DNA of 64,000 nucleotides, from the NCBI GenBank assembly GCA_008360975.2, contig CM039194.1, forward strand, positions 9,286,426 through 9,350,425. The letters run 5' to 3'. This stretch comes from Lichenostomus cassidix. Its lineage: Eukaryota > Chordata > Aves > Passeriformes > Meliphagidae. The notes under the pieces were generated by a model. It saw only the letters and a program-made list of their open reading frames with translations, had not been told where the DNA came from and did not search any database. Both the position numbers and the translations under genes were made by a program. Below are positions 12,901 through 24,900 of this stretch, piece after piece (position 1 is the stretch's first letter; every line of letters begins with the position of its first letter).

Positions 12901-15900
12901 TACCTGACACTCTGAGCCATTAAAAACAGTTAATGAGTTGAGGGGGAGAAGGTGCTGACACAGACATGGGCACTGCACTGGCTGGTGGGAGTTCCTCTGT
13001 AGGACACCAGGCTGAGATTTGTTGCCTGTAGGATCCAAAGTAATTTAAGCCTGAGGTAAATTAGGAAAATCATTAAAAAATTGATCTGATGCAAGTTTGA
13101 CAACATTGTAGCCACTGTACAAGTTCTAAAACATTCATTTCATGATGTTTTACTCCAGTTGCCTTTTTCATTCTTTTTTAAATGGAACCAGTTAGAGGCT
13201 GTGTAATTTCCAGAGGAAGAAGGCATTCAGGAGCATTGGCTGCTTCTTAGATCCTAAATTCACTCCTAAACCTTGCTGTGTTCTGTGTGCCTCTGATAAA
13301 AATGGCATATTGGCTTTAGATGTGGCAACAGAGGGGGAGTAGCTAGAGGGTGAAAGACAGAGGAGAATTTCTCCATCAAGAGAAATACATTGACAGTCTG
13401 GGAGCATCCCGTTGGCCTGTGCTGTTCTTTGGCTTTTGAGATGTCTTGTTGGAGGAACCATTGGAAGCTCCTGTTTCTGGTAGGTGAGAGATGAGCAGGG
13501 CCCATCTCAGAGGTGGATTAAAGAAGGTAAGGTGGGAAAATGCCACTTCTTGAAGCCTGGGGTTCTTCTGCTTGGGTTCGTGGTGTTGGGCTCTCAGCAG
13601 GGGCAATGCAGGTGTTCCTCCACCTGGAATTCCTGCTGTGGAGCATCCATCACTCCATGGCAGGGGTCACTGCAGGGTCTCCCTGGGTTTGTGGTACACC
13701 CCTGTTCCCTGTCGTGTTTGTGAGTGTCCCCCCAGCGCTGGTGCCTTGCCCTGAGCCCTGTCCTTGTCCCACAGTGCTCCATGCCCGCCTGTGTCACCGC
13801 GTTCCACGTCACCTGCGCCTTCGACCACAACCTCGACATGCGGACTATCCTGGCAGACAATGACGAAGTGAAGTTCAAGTCCTTCTGCCTTGAGCACAGC
13901 ACTGGGGCCACCAAGTTGCCCGAGGAGACACGGACAGAGCCTGACCAAGCCCAGCTGGACTTGGAGAAGGTCACGCTGCGGAAGCAGAAGCTCCAGCAGC
14001 TGGAGGAGGACTTCTATGAGCTCGTGAAGCCTTCGGAGGTGGCAGAGAACCTTGACTTAAGTGAATCACTGGTGGATTTTGTCTACCAGTACTGGAAGCT
14101 GAAGAGGAAAGCAAACTCCAACAAACCGCTGCTGACACCAAAAACGGATGAAGTGGACAACTTGGCTCAGCAAGAGCAGGATGTTCTCTACCGACGCTTA
14201 AAGCTCTTCATGCACCTCAGGCAAGACCTGGAGAGGGTGAGTACAGCTTCTCCTTCAGTGGTGTACCCGTGTGCTCCATCGGGGCTGCTGTGATGTGACA
14301 GCACAAGCCCTGTTCCCCCTGACTCAGTTTGACTCCCCTGACAGTTTTGTTCTTTCATCTTCATTCAGAAACATAGCAGTGCTCAGTGTGTGTACATCAT
14401 CACTGCCAAAACACTGACATTGATGGAATAAGTCAGTGTTGGTCCCAGCCGGAGGTTCAAAAGAACAAATGTCTGCAGGGAGAGGTGCCTTGGCAGGGCT
14501 GGGTTGATGGGAGGCAGATGATGCTGCAGCTGATGTCCACTATACGTAAATAGTTTCAAACCAAAAATTATCTTGAGTAGCACCAGGATACACTTGCGTC
14601 AGATGCTTGTTCCCAGCAATGCTTGGGAACACATCAGTATTTACTTACATTGAGCATGGAAGATGAGTGAAAGGCAGTGAGAGCAGGGCCAGTGGCACTG
14701 GGCATCCCCTGCCCTGCTGCAGCCAAAAGTGGGTCAGCTCCTCAGGGAGCTGCTGGCAGAGGCAGCTGGGCCAGAGATGGAGCATGTAGGCACCTGCAGC
14801 TCCTGGTGGTGCAGAACATCTTTGAATCATCCTATCCACAGGAGAGGGAGCAACAGCCTCCACGGCAGCTTTTTGGGCGAGAGGGAGCATTGGTGGAGCA
14901 GCAGTGCCCCAGTGGTGCCAGAGCTCCCCAGGCTGGGCCTGGTGCCACACATGGTGCAGCTGTCTGTGGATTTGGCTGTCACGGCTGCACAGAGGGCAGG
15001 AGCAGGGATGGGGCAGAGGCTGGAGAGGAGGAGCAGCAGTGAAGGTGAGAAGCAGCGAGAGGAAGAAGCACAGGGGAAGAAGCACACACAGGACCCGGGG
15101 TGGGATGGCAGAGAGGGCACGGGTGCAGTAGTGCTGCTGCTGGGGAGGCACATGGGCATAGCACAGGGCAGCAGTGGGACTGGGACAGGGACAGGGACAG
15201 GCAGGGCTGGGATGCCGAGCCTGACATGCAGAGCTCAAGCTCCCTCTCCTCCTTTGTTTGACACCCGAGCCCTGCCTGGTCCCCTCTCTCCTGTTCCTGC
15301 CAGAGGGGTGGTCCTTGCCCAGGTCCCTGTCTGACCACCAACCCCAGGTGCAAAAGCCGTGGAAGGGCTCAGGGAATCTCTAGGAGCAAACAGGAAGGAA
15401 AGCAGGAAAACAGCTTTGATCCAGTGGATGTGGTGCTGTGGTTCCCTGAGCAGGGACTGAGGGTGCTGCAGGTGACATGCTGCTCCGTGGGAAGTGCAGG
15501 TGGTGACATGCTGCCCCTGCATGTCCCTGAGCCCTCTCTTTAAGCTGCTGTGGGTCTGTGGCATAACTGAACCCATGGGGAGGAAGGCAGTGTGGGTGGG
15601 CACTGTGTTCATGTCCAGCTGGGGTTCAGCTTTGAACCAGCCCACCCTGGCCCCTTGCTGCACCCACCTCCTGGGTGCATCCTGGAGCAGAGAGCCTTCT
15701 CCTGTGTAAAAATAGTTGGGATTTGAAGCTACTGGTCTCTTTTCTGTGATGCTGTGGGCCTTCATCCCCATGGTCATCATTGGCATCCTTCTGCCAGTCT
15801 GTCCCCTTTTGTTCTGCCTTTACTGCATCCCATTTCCATCTCTGTGTTGGGATGGGCTGCTGCCACCGTTAGTGGCTCTCCAGCAACAGGCTGCAGCTGC

Positions 15901-18900
15901 CTGATCTGAGGGTGACAAGTTCAACTCATTTTTCTCCTCATCTGCTCTATATTGTAAATCTAAACCAGGCTGCTCTGCCTCCTGCTGCTTCCTCTTGTTC
16001 CCAGCTTGGCTTTTCCAGCTGCACTGAACCACTGTGCATCCCTGGGTACCGTGCTTTGCTCACGGCAGCTTCTCTTTGATTTTTTTGTGTCAAAACTACG
16101 TGTTTTACCAGATTTCTCATTTTCCAGAGTTGCCTCCAGGCTTTGTGGGGTGTGCCCATCAGCATTCAGCCTCTGCTTAGCAACTCCCTGCCAGGTTTCA
16201 CTGCCTGGCCCTGGAAGAGCTGTTTGTTTGTTCTGCTTCCAAGAGTGGAACAATAAACACCAGCCAGATCAAAGTCCAGTGCTCAGATGGAAGATAGGAG
16301 TTTAAATCCAATTGTTGCCAGTGCATCCCAGGTATCTGATCCTGCCTGGCAGCACCTGGCAGGTCACAGCCACCCTGTTTCACTTGCAAATAGTGAGGAA
16401 TCACATCAAACTGGGATCAGAGATGAGCAGCCCGCAAGGCTCTGTAGGCTTTCAAAGGATGTCCACAGGACATCATGTTGGATATTAGCATCTTCAGCAA
16501 TTAATCTGGCAGAAATGGTTGTGATTTGGGGGCTGATAATGGTATCAGGATCCAGGAGTTGGGGACGCAGAAGCAGATAGCAGATGACATGGGGACAGCC
16601 AGAGTGATGGTGTTTCCCTCTGTCATTTCCTAACCCCTGTCATTTCTGCCCTTCACAGTGTCACCAAATTAAAGCTATTGATTGGGAATCCTAATACAGT
16701 CCCCCCATTTTATTTTTGGCATTTTTTAACCCTCTCTGCCTTTTTTTCTGAAGCTTTTTCCAAGGACTCAGTGTTTAAATTAGCTTTAACAAAAAGCTGT
16801 GGTTTCCAGGCTTTCACACCAGCATCTAAACTTGGCTTGGGGAAGCAGTACTGGGTGGTGTTGAGCTCTGTAAGTGTGGGTAAATACCAGCAGTCTCTAA
16901 GCAAAGCTAAAGTAATGTTTTCTTCCAGGAATATCAAATCATAGAGAAGATATACCGCCAAACACTTGAAGATTCAGGTTGCCAGAAGCAGTTGTTTTCT
17001 TCATAAAGAAATCTTAGTTTGGTGTTTTCTCCAATCCAGAAAGAAAAAAAGAGAACGTAGTAAAATATATAACACTGTATAACTCCCTGCCTGGTATTTA
17101 CAGCTGGGGGATTCAACAGCAACAACAAAAAAAAATGAGCAGTGTTTTCTCCTATATTTCTGAACATTCCCAAATTGTCCTTAAGTGAGACAATGTTAGG
17201 GGTTGGCTGCAGTTATCCTGCTGCCCTCACAGCCTTTGGTGGCAGATATGAGGTAAGCATGGAACAACTTCCTGGCTTGTTCTGTCTCTCTGAGAGACAC
17301 AAAGGCTCCTGGCCACATTGGGACAGCCCCCCAAGCCTGGAAATATCCCCTGCAGAGGGGTGTGAGGATGAGGAAGGGGAGGAATCGAAGACATTAGGGT
17401 CACACGTCAGTGAGGACATACCCATGTGCATGTTCCCCTATTCAGGCCACCTCCTCCTTACCTCATTACAGGCAGCTTTGCTCTTTCAGAGCATCAGAAA
17501 GCTGAGTAAATGCTGTCAAATCCTGTTAGATGCCATTAGCATTTTCTGCTCTGCAGCTGGAAGCCTCTGCTTGCTGCAAAATCCTTGATGTCCTTCGTGG
17601 CAGCACTGCCAGAGCCTGGCTCTCCAGCCACCCTGACATGGGGCTGGCAGAAGCATGGCACTGAAACTCATCAGGTGACAGGAGCCAGCAGATATCAGCA
17701 GTAGTTCTGACATCTTTAGCTACCTGGGGTGTTTATCAGCAGCCTGTGTGATGAGCAGGGTTTAGCTGCTGCTGCTGCACTGGCTCACGTGAGCAATTAT
17801 ATCTTGTGCTTTGCTGTTTGTGTTTAGAGCTTCAGATAATCGTAGAATGAGTTGGGTTGGGTTGGAAGGGACCTTAAAGATTATCTAGTTCCAAGCCTGC
17901 TACCATGGTTAATGAAATTCCCTGAACAGATCACAGTGCACCTGTGATCTGCAGGTGGGTGTGGAGCATGTGTGGATAATGATATGGAGGGGTCAGATTT
18001 GAGGTGGGAACCTGCACCAGCTGCTGCACTGGGCCAGCATCACCAGGGTATTTTGCTGTATTTTCCATGCTTTGTCCTGGTATCTGCTTTAGGGCAGTTC
18101 TGTGAGGCTCTGACATCTCCATCCCAGCTGAGCCCCTTCCCTGCCCTGGCTGTGGGATGAGGGTCTGTCCCTCCCTGCAGAAGGAGCAGTTTATCGATGG
18201 GAACTGGTGCACTGACTCAAGGCATCAAGGTGCTTCATAGAATTTGGCATGTGCATGATGCAGCTGCTGGGCCAGGGGCTCAGCATGATGCTCGGGTGGG
18301 TGGAGCTGACCATAATTGTGCTATAATGTTCTTCTACAAGACCTTCTGTTCCGAGACTTCCCAGTGCCCATGCTGGAGAAGCCACCCAGCCTTCCTTGCC
18401 CTCTGTGGGGTCCTGGCTGCTGGAGTCAGAGCAGGGATGTTTAGGCTTGGAATCACTTACTGCATGTTTTTTCCCATATGTAGCACACAGTTTGGATCAA
18501 GAGCCCTCACTGCTAGCCCTGGTGGGAGTTCTGATGCAACACAGATTTTGGTGAGGTGAAGAGGGATGAATCCCAGGGAGGGGGGATTTCCCTGGGCAGC
18601 AGGAGCAGCAACATGGCTTGAGGGGACCTGCTTTGACCCTGCCTAATCCAGACGCTGTTTCTTGTGTTTCTCTAGGTTAGAAATCTCTGTTACATGGTGA
18701 CTAGACGGGAGAAAATGAAACACACCATTTGTAAACTGCAGGAGCAGATCTTCCATCTCCAGATGAAGCTTATTGAGAAAGATCTTTACCCAGGTCAGTA
18801 CCACTTCCCAGAGTTTGTTCTCACAGATGCTGTCCCCACTGTCCTCTGAAGCCAAGTGGTATGCCCCAGCTCCCCACAGCAGGGAAGCCAGAGCTGCCCC

Positions 18901-21900
18901 CTCCCCTGATGTGTTATTTTGGCACAGTTCTTACGTTGACTCAGAAACACACAGTAAGTCCAGACTCTGGATGACTGGAGTGCTGGAGCTATTTGTTTTC
19001 ACAGCTCCCTCTTGATCCTCCCCTTCCTGGGAATCAGTCAGAAGGACCAAACATTTGTTTAGGTGGGGATGCTAAGGCAGTGTTTGGTGACTTTTGTGAG
19101 CTGGAACTGCTTGGGAGGAGATGGCCAATCCTGGGCAGGGGCTGCTCTGCAGCTGGCTTCCTGGCACAGGGTGGCAGCCCTGCTTCAGGCTCTTTGCAGA
19201 TGCCTTTGAGCATTGTGTCAGGAATCAAGGGTTAAGCTGCTGGCAGGGGTCTGTTGCTCCAGGAGACCAGCTCCTTTAGCTCTGGTCATCTGCAGCTCCC
19301 TGCTTCACACAGCCATTAGTGATCATGCTGCTGCATGCAAAGCCTCTGGCAACTTTTATTAAGGAACTGAAATAAAGTTGGTTTCCTTTTGTCCTAGATT
19401 TTTTTTTTTCCTTTTGCACAAGCAGTGCTGGAGCCCCTGCTCCCTCCTCCTCCTCCTCCTTTCCCTCCGGTGGCAGGGCAGACCAGACCCCGTGGCTGCA
19501 GAACAGTTTTTCCAGCAGCAGCATCTGGTGCTTTGGCAGCCGCTTCCGACGGTTGTTGTGTTTGTGGCTTTGGAGTTGTGTTTGAAGCCATCACATGGTT
19601 GGGGTTTCTTCAGGAACTGTCTGGGCTGAGCTTTCCTTGACAAAAGTCTCCTTTGACTGAAGTTTTGGAGGCTGAGGAATGTGTATGTTGAGATGTCTGT
19701 GGCTCAGGCCCATGCAAATTCCTCTTAATCACCAAAGGTAGGAAGCGATGGGGGACAGGAGTGGACCAGGAAGGGTTTCTAAGCTCACCCCTCTTACAAA
19801 CAAGGTGTTAGATAGCTGGAAATGCCCAAGGGGACCTGTGTTCCCCAAAATGCCTTGGGGACTCCAACCACTGGTGCATGCCTGACCTGTTGCCTGATGC
19901 AACAGTGGGTTGGGAGCCAGCAACTCCTCCCAGGGAGAGCTGGAGTAGGTGAGCTGGGAGCCTCACCAGTGGCATGCAGAGGCCAGCCAGTGATGGGGAG
20001 CTGTGTTGGGGCTCTGCTGCTGATGTTTCTGGGTTGTCTGCACTGCCCAGTGCTGGGGCTGTGTGATTGCCCTTCCCAAAAATGTTGTGGGTGTACTTGA
20101 GGAAAAGCATGGCTGCTGTTGCCATGATGTTTGTTCTGCCTAAAGGTGAGTGATCAGAGACAAACCCACAATGGGAGGGTGGCTCAGGTGGGGATTGGTG
20201 TGCAGGGATCACTTCAGACCTTGTGATGCAGATGCTCTTCTCTCCTGCCCCACCTGGCTGACATTTGCCTTTTCCTTTTCCACTCTGAACTGACCGAGCT
20301 GAGCTGCTTGTCTCTCCCAGGATGGATTTCCTGGTTGAGCCTGAGCAGGGACTGACTGCTCCCTCTGGGATCCAGCTCCCATGAGTCCCTGCTGCCAGGG
20401 AAACAGCCCAGCTCCAGGAATTTGGTCCTGGGATCTCCAGGTAGTTTGGGCATCTGGGTCCTTCCCATGCCAGGGGGACGTTAGGGACCCAAGTGCCTTT
20501 TGGCATCAGTCCATAGAGTGTCCTGGGCGCAGGAGAAGTTCCCTTGCCAAGTGACCATACCAGGAGCTGCAGATACTCAGCAGCCAGTGGAACCAAAGCT
20601 TTGGATAACTCACTGCTGCATTTTCCAGCATTACAAAGCACTTACTGGTTTGGAAGTGGGGATGGTTCTGGTAGCATCCTCCCCCACAGCTCCCGATCAG
20701 GATGCTCTCCATACCTGTGGCTCCTAGGAGAAGGGAAGAAGTCTCCGTTATTTCACCAGGTTGAGGCCAGTTTTTAGCTGCTGTTACAGTAGCCGTCGAC
20801 CGAGATCTGTTGGGGTTGTTCCAAAGATGGTTTTGGCACAAAGGTTTTTTTGGACTGGCTCCCACACAAAACTCAGAACAGGAGGGGTTTATTTTTCCCG
20901 CTGTCAAATGATCATTTAAGCAGGAGATTCTTAATAAAATCAGTGAGAACTGCCCGTGTAAAATGAACCTTCCTCTCTTCCCTGTATTTTTCTTGCACGG
21001 AGTGGAAAGTAAACACTGTCTGGCTTTGAAACACGGCTACTATTTTGACAGGTTCCTCTTCAAAAAGTGCTGCTCGGGTTTCTCTTTAGCCCCGTTGTGC
21101 TGTCTAAACAAAGTTAGATTTTGATTTTGTAAGCGAAGTGAAAAATGTGTCTGCCTTCCTCCCATTACTTGGCAGGAACGTAGCAAATACCAAATTTGCT
21201 TTTGCATTTCTTTCTTTCTGTAAGTCCTTTGGTCAGGAGGGGTTCCTGGCTGGCAACCCCAGGACTGTAAATCCTCTGTCAGTTCAGACTTGGGCAGGTG
21301 CAATGCAAATTCCCTCCCCTGCGCACCCAGTACATTTCCACTGCTGCAGCAGGAGGAAAGCCGAGGTTATTCCCTCTGACCCATCCACCCCATGGCCTCT
21401 CTGCCAAGTCTGCTGAGGATTCGCTGCTGGCTGACACAATAAACTGATTTCTTCCTTAAGATCATTGCTCAGCCTATGGGTCAGACTGTGAAAAACTGCT
21501 TGTCTCTCCTCCACTTCCATCAGCCACCCACATTTTGGTTTAAGGACAATAGCCTTCCCCCTCTGAAAATTAATAGAAATTTTAGCATGGACTTCTGTGG
21601 GAGAATGGCCTAATGGTGTAAGTAAAAAACTGTTGGAAGTATTTTATTTGGCAATACAAATTGTACTTTTATAGGGTATTTGTCCTGTTTACCCAATAGG
21701 AATAAATCCAGTAGAAATTCAAAGCCATTTAGGAAATGCTACTTTTTAGCTGAATGTCTGCATAGCTAAGAGTTAGATCCCTGCCTTTCCATAGGCAGTT
21801 CTGGTCATCTTTACTACTTTGTGTACCTTTATCAGTCTGGGGTCTTTTCATTCTTCACTGTTTTGCCAAAAGGTCAAATCAAGGTTGGCTTTAAAACTGC

Positions 21901-24900
21901 TAGTACCTTTGCTCTGTAAGTCTGGCTGTGCAGCTGAATCCCTTCCTGGAGATGCTGTTGTTGTTGATGGGTACCAGGTTTTTAGGTCCCCATGGCTTCA
22001 GAAAGGTGTCTGGGCAGGATTTGGGGCTACTCCCTTGTGAGTCCTGGTCCAGGTCTGTGGCTGCAGAGTCTCCAGCAAGTCCTTTGCCTCCAGTAGGGCT
22101 GCTCCTTTGGCCATGCTTAAGTTCCTCCCCAAGGCTAAAACCCCCTTTTTGTATAACATACAGGATTCTGATTTTCTTAACATATGGGAACCTCAGCCTA
22201 CAGCTGGCCAAAGCATGGCCCTTGTTCTCCCTTTGGCTTGGGATTGTTTGCAGGTCTGCTCCAGGTCTGCTCACTGCAGCATCCCTGGTGCCTCGTCTCA
22301 CACGGCGTTTTCCTTTTTTCCTAAAAAATGCCAGAACAAACTGGGAAGAAGACAAAGGGTAAGAAAAGTGACCCAAGAAGGAAAGGAAGAGATGGTAGAA
22401 AAAATAGTCCTGAGAAGACAGAGAAAAGGAAATCGGTCAACGAAACTGTTTTGGGACAACTGGGTAAGTCTGATTTTATGGCGCAGAGTTGACCTGTGAT
22501 GCTGGAGGCTCCCTGTTTTGGGGAGCAGGGTTGAGTCCCAGCCCCTGATCCCTCCTGCACGTACACAGTGGAGTTACACCTTCCATCTCTCCTTTGTGGG
22601 AATCAGCCTGAATCATCCAGGTCCTACTAGAGAGACTGGGTCAGAAGCATGCTTGCTGGCAGGGCAGGGGGTGTAAAATGCCCCCTGCAGCCCCAGGATT
22701 GGGAGAATGTGTCACAAAACCTGTGATGTGCTGCCGGAGTGGGATTTTGCTTTCAGGTGATAAAATCAGACTTACCCACCCCATGGCAGAGCTGCTCCCC
22801 CGTGTCCTGTGTGGTGTGCAGGACAGCAAGTACAGCACATGGACTGTGAGTTTTCATGTGCTGAACATGGCATATGTGGTCATGCTGGTTGTGCCAGTGG
22901 TGCAGGAGCACTGAGGAGTCAGGCACAAAGCACATCCATCTCCTGAATTTGGTCATGGGGTGAGGAGATGCAGCCTGACCCCACAGATGCTTCACCCACC
23001 TCCAGCTCATCCCCTTCAGCTACAGCAGTGTCCCGGGTTAATGATAAGACTCTCTCCTCCGAGAGCGAAGGGCCCCGACACCCCCTCCCCCACCCACAAC
23101 AGAACCTCTCAGATGAAAGTGAAGAAAAAAACTATTTATTTAACAAAACCACGCAGAGTGCCCTACAAGGCACAGGGGAAGGGGAAAAACAAGGTGAAAG
23201 GCAGTTATTCAACCTGAATAAAAAGTCCTTTTCTCAGACGCAGTCCCTCTCCTCCTCGCCCCCCACCCGGGGCCGGGTGGAGCTCCCCGGAGAGCTCTGC
23301 TGTCCTCTGGCCCTCCTGGGTCTCCGGGTGGCAAAGCAGATCGAAGAGAAGGGGTCCAAACGAGGAAAAAAAAAAAAAAAAAAAAAGAATGGAAAAAAAC
23401 GGGAACAGAGCTCACTCCGACCCCCGTCCAGCACGCAGTCTCTGCCGAGCGACGAATCCTCCCCCGGAGCGAGGCTTGGGGAAAATGTTTTCAAAAAAAA
23501 CCCGCGTTTCTCTCTGCGGCTGGGTGCAGTTAAAGAGACAGGACCACACATTTTTTTTCTTTCTTGGGCATATAAGCCAACGATAGGGGATAAAGGATTA
23601 TCATATCATCAATCCAAGACATTCCACCCCTTATTCCATAGCGTTGGCTTAAGGCCCACCTTAACATCTTCCAACTTCAAACACACACATATATATATAC
23701 ACATATATACATATATACATATATACATATATACACATAACTATGTACAAATAATGTCACGAACGGTGAACGGTGGTATGTTGCCATCCCAACCTTACAT
23801 GTGGCCTTCACCCAAAATTAAATTTCCCTGAGGGACACATTGTGTTTTTCCATCTTCCTGCATTATCCACCAAGTACACCCTGGTCCCTGAGCAAAGACA
23901 ACCCCACGGATGGGTTTGTCTTTATGTGAGGCAGAATCAATCCAGACAGTTTTCCCTAACAAGCCTCTGGCATGTACTGCTGGGACCTTATCTCCATCCA
24001 CTGTATGTAGAAGCTCAGATTGGGCAGGACCTGCTCGGTTGATGGAGCCTCGGGTATTGACTAACCAGGTGGCCTCTGCTAAATGTCGCTCCCAATTCTT
24101 ATAAGTTCCCCCACCCAATGCCTTTAGGGTGGTTTTTAACAATCCATTATACCGTTCCACTTTGCCAGCGGCTGGTGCATGATAGGGAATGTGGTACACC
24201 CACTCAATGCCATGGTCTCTAGCCCAGTTGTTTATGAGGCTATTTTTAAAATGAGTTCCGTTATCTGACTCAATTCTCTCAGGGGTACCATGCCTCCACA
24301 GGACTTGGTTCTCAAGGCCCAGGATGGTGTTACGAGCAGTGGCATGAGGCACAGGGTAGGTTTCCAGCCACCCAGTGGTGGCTTCCACCATTGTGAGCAC
24401 ATAGCGCTTGCCATGGCGGGTTTGAGGCAGTGTGATGTAATCAATCTGCCAGGCCTCTCCATACTTATATTTTGACCACCTTCCACCATACCACAGGGGT
24501 TTCACCCGCTTGGCTTGCTTGATGGCAGCACATGTTTCACAGTCATGGATAACTTGAGAGATGCAGTCCATGGTTAGATCCACCCCTCGGTCTCGTGCCC
24601 ACTTATAGGTGGCATCTCTGCCCTGATGGCCTGAGGCATCATGGGCCCATCGAGCTAAGAATAAATCTCCTTTATGCTGCCAATCCAAGTCTACCTGGGA
24701 CACCTTTATCTTTGCAGCCTGATCTACCTGTTCGTTGTTTCGGTGTTCCTCATTAGCTCGACTCTTGGGGACATGGGCGTCTACATGGCGGACCTTCACA
24801 GGTAGTCTCTCTGCCCGACTAGCGATGTCTTTCCACTCTTCAGCTGCCCAAATTGGTTTTCCCCTACGCTGCCAACCAGCCTTCTTCCAATTTTCCAGCC

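Noticed and set aside
14645..15350. Overlapping open frames on both strands, 110-201 codons
   Set aside because: Repetitive GC-rich composition (including GGGACA units) yields open frames on both strands; no family similarity.
19808..20641. 277-codon minus-strand open frame within the JADE2 intron
   Set aside because: No recognisable domain, no initiation or splice context, composition like surrounding intron; chance frame in GC-moderate DNA.
23622..23794. Remnant env or dUTPase after integrase
   Set aside because: Only 173 bp, mostly microsatellite and purine tract; no coding similarity.
22968..23831. 287-codon plus-strand frame running into the left LTR
   Set aside because: It reads antisense through an LTR and a microsatellite; the low-complexity lysine run is the LTR's A tract.
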